Assembly: GCF_001545115.1 (NCBI RefSeq)
Contig: NZ_FCNU01000002.1
Span: forward strand, 124,001 to 188,000
Direction of reading: 5' to 3'
Source of the DNA: Candidatus Protochlamydia phocaeensis
GTDB taxonomy: Bacteria > Chlamydiota > Chlamydiia > Chlamydiales > Parachlamydiaceae
Length of the DNA: 64,000 bases
Shown here one piece after another: positions 58,727 to 64,000 of this stretch; position 1 is the first letter of the stretch; every line of letters starts with the position of its first letter. The notes beneath the pieces are model-generated. The model was not told the DNA's origin, did no database searches, and saw only the letters and a list, made by a program, of their open reading frames with translations. The position numbers and the translations under genes are program-made.

Positions 58727-58746
58727 GTTTTCACCCTCTCTTTTTT

Positions 58747-58763
58747 TTGTGAATAACTCACAA
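58747..58763. promoter_or_regulatory. Palindrome upstream of ssb, with DnaA-box-like half
   Basis: TTGTGAATAACTCACAA is a perfect inverted repeat TTGTGA-N5-TCACAA. Read on the minus strand it contains TTATTCACA, which fits relaxed DnaA-box consensus. It is placed where an operator of ssb would be. Confidence 0.5.
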
Positions 58764-59051
58764 CAGCATAACACAAAAGGATTTATTCCGAGAGTTTAAA
58801 AATTAATTTCCCTCCTATCCCAAAATGATTTTTTTTATCCCCTCTCCCCTTGTCCTTAATGCTCTTTGAAATTCTAAGCGAGGACGCTAGATGAGGGAAG
58901 CAATTAACGCTCTTTTAACTCTTTCCCTTCTTGCGCTATACTTTATCGATCAGGAAAAAGGCCCTCTTATCCGTTCGCTTCCGCATTGTCAAAAATATTT
59001 GATGCGGTTTTAATACACCTTCTTAGTTGTAGAAGAAAGGAAAAAACATCC
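58764..59051. other. Divergent intergenic region
   Basis: About 290 bp with the ssb promoter on one side and the promoter of the coiled-coil gene on the other. No clear -35/-10 pair, and no repeat copy. Confidence 0.35.
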
Positions 59052-59915
59052 ATGCCGTTTACTCATGCCGACATCACCCGCCTGCGCGAGCAGTTTTGGC
59101 AAGCCGAGGCCGCTTATCAAAACCATCAAATTTTAGTTAAAGAGCGTGAAAGATACGAAAAGGCCATTCAAATGCTTAGCCAACAGATTGAACGCCAATG
59201 CGATCATGTTTACCGTCAATCCTTCCGCATCCAAGACCGGGCAGACTCAAAACGGCAAGAAGAGCAGCTATACAATAATAAAGAGCAGTTGCAACAGCTT
59301 AAACATAAGCAACGAGAAATAGACCTTCTATTGGACGCCTCGGAAGAACTCACACCCCACGCTCTATTTGCATTAAAAGTTGATCTATTGGAATGTATCT
59401 GGGCTGTGCATGCCGACCAGCGTGAGGAATGGGAAGGCAAATGGAAAGATCTGCAAAATCAAACGTTATTCGAATCCGAGCTAATACAATTAAAAATTCG
59501 ATTTATTCAGGTGCAAGACTGCCTATATAAGGCCATTGAGAAAAGGCAAAGCATTAAAGGCAAAGGCCTGCTTCATTATATTTTTGGCATCAGCCCTAAT
59601 GCCGTCATTGAAGGTCAACTCCGCCATTGCTCGTCCTTGATCAGCGAACTGCTTCCCAACCTTCAACAAGCGCTCCTCCACGCTTCTCCTTTTCACCTCC
59701 TTTTATTGGAAATGGAAAAAATAAGTAAAAACTTAAATGAACAATGCAAAGCATCTTGGAGCTTTAAACACATTGACACGTACATCCAAGCATCCTACCA
59801 ATCCATTCAAACAAGTATACAAGCATTGGATCTTTACCTAAACTCTGTTCAGAAAAAAAAAGAGGCATTAACGCAAGAGCTTAAGGAATGGTTAGAAACT
59901 GTCGTCGAATCCTAG
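59052..59915 (+). CDS. Hypothetical coiled-coil protein
   Basis: I do not recognise this 287-residue protein. It is almost entirely helical, Gln/Glu/Leu/Lys-rich, with several long heptad runs and no membrane segment. AAGGA about 10 nt upstream supports ATG 59052; a TTG start at 58986 is less likely. Position between ssb and the Slc1-like chaperone makes it a candidate secreted or structural protein, but this is only context. Confidence 0.6.
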   Translation: MPFTHADITRLREQFWQAEAAYQNHQILVKERERYEKAIQMLSQQIERQCDHVYRQSFRIQDRADSKRQEEQLYNNKEQLQQLKHKQREIDLLLDASEELTPHALFALKVDLLECIWAVHADQREEWEGKWKDLQNQTLFESELIQLKIRFIQVQDCLYKAIEKRQSIKGKGLLHYIFGISPNAVIEGQLRHCSSLISELLPNLQQALLHASPFHLLLLEMEKISKNLNEQCKASWSFKHIDTYIQASYQSIQTSIQALDLYLNSVQKKKEALTQELKEWLETVVES

Positions 59916-60120
59916 CACGTCTCATTAGCCAATGACCCGTTCGCAATTATTTTTGAATCTAAACAATTAGCAATTCGACAACAGTCTATTAAGAGTTTTT
60001 TATAATAACTATTTTGATCAAGCGTAAAAGAAAACAGCGACTTATTTAAAATTTAAATAAAAATCTAAATGTCTTAAAAAAAGAAGGAATGCCAGAGAAG
60101 GGATTTTTTGGATTTTAAAT
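59916..60120. repeat. Gap with repeat copy h
   Basis: ATTAGCCAATGACCC near 59923-59938 and TTTTTGAATCTAAACAATTAGCAATTCG near 59950-59977 (two pieces, TTTTTGAATCTAAAC and AATTAGCAATTCG) parallel the two arms of the 19664-19725 copy, but are degenerate. The rest is AT-rich. Confidence 0.4.
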
Positions 60121-60162
60121 AACAAAAGGCCTCCTGAAACCACTGTTTCATAGCCTTTTGTT
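60121..60162 (-). terminator. Terminator of the Slc1-like gene
   Basis: AACAAAAGGC (60121-60130) pairs with GCCTTTTGTT (60153-60162), with an inner TGAAAC/GTTTCA stem. On the minus strand it ends in TTTTGTTATTT. It lies 30 nt past the stop. Confidence 0.75.
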
Positions 60163-60192
60163 AATAAGATAGAGAACTGATTATCGGCAGGC

Positions 60193-60693
60193 TTAGATCT
60201 TAATGAATCCTTGGCCTTGTTTGCCGCCTTGCAATGGCTGAGCTGCAGGCTTAGCTGCGTTTGCGCCCTCATCACGGCCTTCGGAGATTTCGCTGCAAAT
60301 CTTACGCCATTTTTCAACTGTTTCCACATAAAGAGGAGCAAAAGCACGCAATGCAGAAGAAACAGCGTGTTCCATATCCAGTGTGCAGTGCATCAGAATT
60401 AATTCTTCTTTAACTGCAACACCAACTCCACCACCCGCCATTTGACCGCCAAGCATAGAGCCTTCCAGCAAGCGTTCATACAGCCTCAATCGCGTTTTTT
60501 CATCGCGTGGAAGCCCATCTAACAAGGGAGAGTATAAGTAGAGACGCTTAGAATTTGGCTCATAAGTCAGGTGAAGGGAAAATTCGTCGTCTATTCCTAA
60601 AATACACGTATTATTTTCATCAAACTCTAGGCCTTCTAGTCCTAACTCCTTTCCAAATTCTTTAAGATTCTCTTTTGCATTTTCAAATGACAT
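60193..60693 (-). CDS. Slc1-like type III secretion chaperone (CesT family)
   Basis: The 166-residue protein is a class I chaperone: small, acidic, with an alpha-beta pattern beginning MSFENAKENLKEFGKELGL and a conserved YEPNSKRLYLYSPLLDGLP segment. It is placed between ssb and glgX like CT043 (Slc1), which in Chlamydia escorts early effectors such as Tarp and TepP. The start has an excellent GAGGAGG. This supports a working type III system for the effector candidates in this window. The C-terminal AAKPAAQPLQGGKQG tail is flexible. Confidence 0.85.
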   Translation of the reverse strand: MSFENAKENLKEFGKELGLEGLEFDENNTCILGIDDEFSLHLTYEPNSKRLYLYSPLLDGLPRDEKTRLRLYERLLEGSMLGGQMAGGGVGVAVKEELILMHCTLDMEHAVSSALRAFAPLYVETVEKWRKICSEISEGRDEGANAAKPAAQPLQGGKQGQGFIKI

Positions 60694-61215
60694 AATAACC
60701 TCCTCAAGGTTAGATAACGCATTGAATAAAAATGGGTTATCTACAATGTTTGATTTTTAACTTTTTCTCCCCTCTTCCTTGATTAGGCCTGTGTTCAATT
60801 CAATAAAAAGCCAATCAGATAGGTTAAGGTTCGGCTGAATCAGGTTTAAGATGCTATAATGTACTTTAAAAGTAAATCAATTTCCTCACAATCCCAAAGT
60901 CTTATTTAGAGTTGCTTGTTATTAATTTTAGAAGGAGAGAATCCTTCAATTAGCAACTTACTGATTCAGGAGATAAATTAAATAAAATTTATTAAATAAT
61001 AATGATTATAAATTTCATCCATTTTTAATTATACCCGTAACAGAAAATTAGAAGCAAATTAATTCATTTATTGTCCTCTTTTCCCCTCAAATTTAATACT
61101 CTCCTAAAAAAACTTTAGCTTGTGTTTTTCTCTTAAAAAAGTTATATTATTTCTATCTTTTTGGTTCTTTGTCTCTAATTTTAAACCAATAGCCCTGAGT
61201 ATTTTATTTACGTTT
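60694..61215. promoter_or_regulatory. Long divergent region with extended -10 and a strong hairpin
   Basis: TGCTATAAT at 60852-60860 is an extended -10 pointing right. About 50 nt later a three-step hairpin forms: AGTTGCT (60910-60916) with AGCAACT (60952-60958), TAATT (60923-60927) with AATTA (60948-60952), and GAAGGA (60931-60936) with TCCTTC (60942-60947). The next gene starts 260 nt further, so this could be a structured leader or small RNA. Confidence 0.45.
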
Positions 61216-62190
61216 ATGTTTAGAGGAATTGTTCTCATTTTAGGGGCTTGTTTAGTTTGGGGACTTTTCTTTATTATCCCTCAATTTTTAGTTGGTTTTA
61301 ATACAATTGAAATTGTCCTAGGCCATTATTTCTTTTTTGGAACCATTTCTTTATGCTTTATGTTGGCGAAGGGAATAAAAAGATGGACTAGCCTGCCAAG
61401 CCGCATTTGGATGCGGGCGATTCTTTATGCTTTTGTCGTCAATATTTTCTATTATTTTTCTTTGGTTTTAGGGCTTCGTTATGCCAGTGCGTCTGTAACA
61501 GCGCTCATTATTGGGCTAAGTCCCATTACAATTGCTTTTTACGGCAATTGGCGGCAAAAAGAATGTTCCTTTAAAACGTTGATTCAGCCTAGTCTTTTAA
61601 TTGGAACGGGTCTTATTTTAGTCAATTTTAAAGCGTTTACGGAACTTTCCGCTGAGTCGGTCCTAGAATATACGTTTGGATTGGGATGTGGCTTTTTGGC
61701 TTTAATCGCTTGGAATTGGTACGTCGTTTCAAATTCCCGTTTTCTCAAGCAGAATTTTTCTTTTCCTGCTAGTGATTGGTCGACTTTGATCGGGGTCTGC
61801 ACGCTGCTTTGGGTGCTTATATTTGGAGCGGGAGCGATTTATTTTGCAGAAGAAGAACAAATGTCCAAATACTTTATCTTTAATGATGCTTTAATGCGCT
61901 TTTTGATCGGCAGTCTCATTTTAGGCCTTATCTGCTCGTGGATTGGTTCCTATTTATGGAACAGCGGAAGTAAATTTCTCCCCATCTCTTTGACCGGCCA
62001 GCTCTCTATTTTTGAAACGATCTTTGGTCTCTTATTTGCCTATTTAGTCGAGCAGCGCTTTCCCACAGGACTTGAAACAGCAGGCATTGCCACCATCCTG
62101 GGAGGCGTTGCCTTATGCATGCAAATTTTCAGGAGTCCCGATTTCTCCCTACCTTTAGCCGATCCCTCTCCTCTTGCAAGCCTTCATTAG
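61216..62190 (+). CDS. EamA/DMT-family transporter (RarD-like)
   Basis: The 324-residue protein has ten predicted membrane helices in two EamA repeats, starting MFRGIVLILGACLVWGLFF. The start at 61216 is chosen because the longer frame begins with TTG and adds a helix not expected in the family. The RarD-like beginning suggests import or export of an amino acid, nucleotide precursor or metabolite. Chlamydiae have a SAM/SAH transporter in the same superfamily, so ahcY context makes that a possibility, but the substrate is not known. Confidence 0.85.
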   Translation: MFRGIVLILGACLVWGLFFIIPQFLVGFNTIEIVLGHYFFFGTISLCFMLAKGIKRWTSLPSRIWMRAILYAFVVNIFYYFSLVLGLRYASASVTALIIGLSPITIAFYGNWRQKECSFKTLIQPSLLIGTGLILVNFKAFTELSAESVLEYTFGLGCGFLALIAWNWYVVSNSRFLKQNFSFPASDWSTLIGVCTLLWVLIFGAGAIYFAEEEQMSKYFIFNDALMRFLIGSLILGLICSWIGSYLWNSGSKFLPISLTGQLSIFETIFGLLFAYLVEQRFPTGLETAGIATILGGVALCMQIFRSPDFSLPLADPSPLASLH

Positions 62191-62332
62191 TTTTTCCTAT
62201 ATTTTGGCAGGAAATCTATTCCCCTATTCTTCTTATTGACAAAATCACGCGACAATAATTTTTTATAAAAGATTGGAGAAAAAAGTCGACTTCTCGCTAT
62301 GAAGAAGTAAATTCAACTCATAGGATCTCTTC

Positions 62333-64000
62333 ATGAAAAAGAAACTTTCTCCTGTTATTCAACCCGAAACAGAATTGCAAACTGATGTAGGCTATCCTTA
62401 TCCTTTCGGCGCAACAGAACAAGAAGGCGGAGTGAATTTTGCTTTCTTTAACAAAGAGGCTGAAAAGCTTAACTTATGCTTATTCCATGAAAACAATTTA
62501 GCAATTCCTTTTAAAGAAATTGAGCTTGATCCGGCCATTCATAAAACAGGGCACGTCTGGCATATTCTAGTGCATCAGCTTCCCTCTTCTTGCGTATATG
62601 GCTTTCGCCTATTTCCCCATAAGCCTAAGGATGCTCAGCAAAATGCGGAGAATGCTCAAGATAAAGAAGTCAGCCATCTATTATTAGATCCCTATGCTAA
62701 AGCTGTAGCCAGCCATGCTAACTGGGGCGGCCCTCCCGATCAAAACGAGCCTTATCATCCGCTCGGTAAAGTCATTCTGCATTCCCCTTTTGATTGGGAA
62801 GGAATTAATCCTCCTCGCATTCCATGGAAAAATCTTGTTCTCTATGAAATGCATGTCAGGGGATTTACGCGCGATGACTCAAGCAGGACAGCACATCCAG
62901 GCACTTATGATGGATTAATCGAAAAAATCCCATACTTAAAACAACTGGGAATCAATGCCATCGAGCTTATGCCTGTCTTTGAATTCAATGAGACAGAAGC
63001 GATGCAAGTGCACCCCCAAACAAAAAAGAAGCTCGTCAATTACTTTGGCTATTCGACTGTTAATTTTTTTTCTCTCATGAGCCGATATGCGGCCGATTCA
63101 AACTTAGACAAAGCCATCCTGGAATTTAAACGGATGGTCAAGGAACTGCACCGAAATGGTATTGAAGTCATTTTAGATGTGGTCTACAACCATACTTTTG
63201 AAGGCAATCATCAAGGCCCCGTTGCTTCCTTTCGGGGATGCGATCCGCACGCTTATTATATGATCGACGCGCAAGGCAATTACCTCAACTTTTCGGGTTG
63301 CGGCAATACGTTTAACTGCAATCATCCCGTGACTAGAGAATTAATCTTAGAATCCTTGCGTTACTGGGTGACAGAAATGCGGGTGGATGGATTCCGCTTT
63401 GATTTGGCCTCTATTTTAACGCGGGCAGAAAATGGAGCGCCGCTTGGCAATCCTCCTATCGTAGAAGCGATTTCTCAAGATCCCATCTTGGCGAATACAA
63501 AATTGATTGCCGAGGCGTGGGATGCAGGCGGCCTTTACCAAGTCGGAGGATTTTATCCCGGGACCCGTTGGAGTGAATGGAATGGCCGCTACCGCGATGT
63601 CGTCCGTCGCTTCATTAAAGGCACGTCAGGCCAAAAGACAGCTTTTGCAACAGCCTTAAGCGGCTCACAAGATCTATATGGATGGCGCGGGTCTCCCTGC
63701 TGCAGCATTAACTTTGTGACTGCCCACGACGGCTTCAGCCTAGCCGATCTCGTGACATATAATGAAAAGCACAATCTCGACAATGGGGAAGACAATAGAG
63801 ACGGCTTCGATCACAATGACAGCTGGAACTGTGGATTGGAGGGGCATTCAAACAATAAGAAAATCGTCTTCTTGCGCGAGCGGCAAATACGAAATTTTCA
63901 TCTTGCCCTGATGCTTTCACAGGGCGTTCCCATGCTTCTCATGGGCGATGAATATTGCCATACGCGAAACGGCAACAACAATACGTGGTGCCAGGATAAT
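62333..64000 (+). CDS. glgX: Glycogen debranching enzyme (isoamylase type), partial
   Basis: The first 556 residues are present; the frame runs off the right edge. It has an N-terminal CBM48-like domain and then a GH13 barrel: VVYNHT region, nucleophile Asp357 in GFRFDLAS, acid/base Glu394 in LIAEAWDAGG, and His465/Asp466 in TAHDGFSL. It cuts alpha-1,6 branches of glycogen and matches CT042. It follows the transporter by 142 nt. A perfect TTGACA is at 62236-62241, but no good -10 is at normal spacing. Chlamydiae store glycogen, so the gene fits. Confidence 0.95.
   Translation, partial: MKKKLSPVIQPETELQTDVGYPYPFGATEQEGGVNFAFFNKEAEKLNLCLFHENNLAIPFKEIELDPAIHKTGHVWHILVHQLPSSCVYGFRLFPHKPKDAQQNAENAQDKEVSHLLLDPYAKAVASHANWGGPPDQNEPYHPLGKVILHSPFDWEGINPPRIPWKNLVLYEMHVRGFTRDDSSRTAHPGTYDGLIEKIPYLKQLGINAIELMPVFEFNETEAMQVHPQTKKKLVNYFGYSTVNFFSLMSRYAADSNLDKAILEFKRMVKELHRNGIEVILDVVYNHTFEGNHQGPVASFRGCDPHAYYMIDAQGNYLNFSGCGNTFNCNHPVTRELILESLRYWVTEMRVDGFRFDLASILTRAENGAPLGNPPIVEAISQDPILANTKLIAEAWDAGGLYQVGGFYPGTRWSEWNGRYRDVVRRFIKGTSGQKTAFATALSGSQDLYGWRGSPCCSINFVTAHDGFSLADLVTYNEKHNLDNGEDNRDGFDHNDSWNCGLEGHSNNKKIVFLRERQIRNFHLALMLSQGVPMLLMGDEYCHTRNGNNNTWCQDN

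Noticed and set aside
60731-60743. Shared 13-mer AATGGGTTATCTA here and at about 52900
   Set aside because: A 13-bp match is expected by chance several times in 64 kb, and no longer similarity surrounds it.

Overview
This window is chromosomal DNA of a chlamydia-like amoeba symbiont, most likely a Parachlamydiaceae member of the Protochlamydia type. The evidence is gene order remembered from Chlamydia trachomatis: holB-tmk-gyrA-gyrB-dciA (CT187-CT191), yidC/dnaA/lgt (CT250-CT252), sucA-sucB with ferredoxin (CT054, CT055, CT059), and glgX/slc1/ssb/pepA/holA/rsmI-like/hemW/CT053-like (CT042-CT053). Other support is a Pkn1-type protein, a Cys-rich porin like the Protochlamydia POM proteins, an Slc1-type secretion chaperone and LRR effectors. 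The species assignment is inference; no search could be run.

Layout. 1-4.9 kb: an IS1-type transposase fragment with a nonsense codon, an orphan isochorismate synthase-like enzyme and two lineage-specific proteins. 4.9-12.3 kb: a minus-strand replication operon (dciA, gyrB, gyrA, tmk, holB) behind a good sigma70-like promoter. 12.3-14.1 kb: a gene-free scar with an IS982-family fossil. 14.1-19.5 kb: porin, ispH, low-molecular-weight phosphatase and Pkn1. 19.9-27.6 kb: yidC, dnaA, an Inc-like protein, ahcY, tRNA-Pro and lgt. 27.7-33.1 kb: host-interaction candidates, namely an LRR protein, a coiled-coil protein and two tandem paralogs with a conserved Cys...His...Gln pattern. 33.3-39.8 kb: ferredoxin, a three-part Fe-S carrier fusion, and sucA-sucB-lpdA. 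39.9-48.6 kb: System II cytochrome c assembly genes (ResB/CcsB, CcsA) separated by an LRR-NEL ubiquitin ligase and a dienelactone hydrolase. 48.9-64 kb: the CT053-to-glgX block, with an antiporter, asd, two very small basic genes and an EamA transporter added. glgX runs off the right edge.

The housekeeping genes supply DNA supercoiling, replication, membrane-protein insertion, the TCA cycle, glycogen breakdown and cytochrome c maturation. The accessory genes look aimed at the host, which fits the type III chaperone nearby. A degenerate palindromic repeat family with the core ACCGCTAATGACCTA/TAGGCTATTAGCGGT occurs in many of the longer intergenic gaps. The strongest candidates for new biology are the tandem Cys-His paralogs, the LRR-NEL ligase, the His-rich/DUF1858/A-type carrier fusion, the dispersed repeat and the two tiny basic genes.
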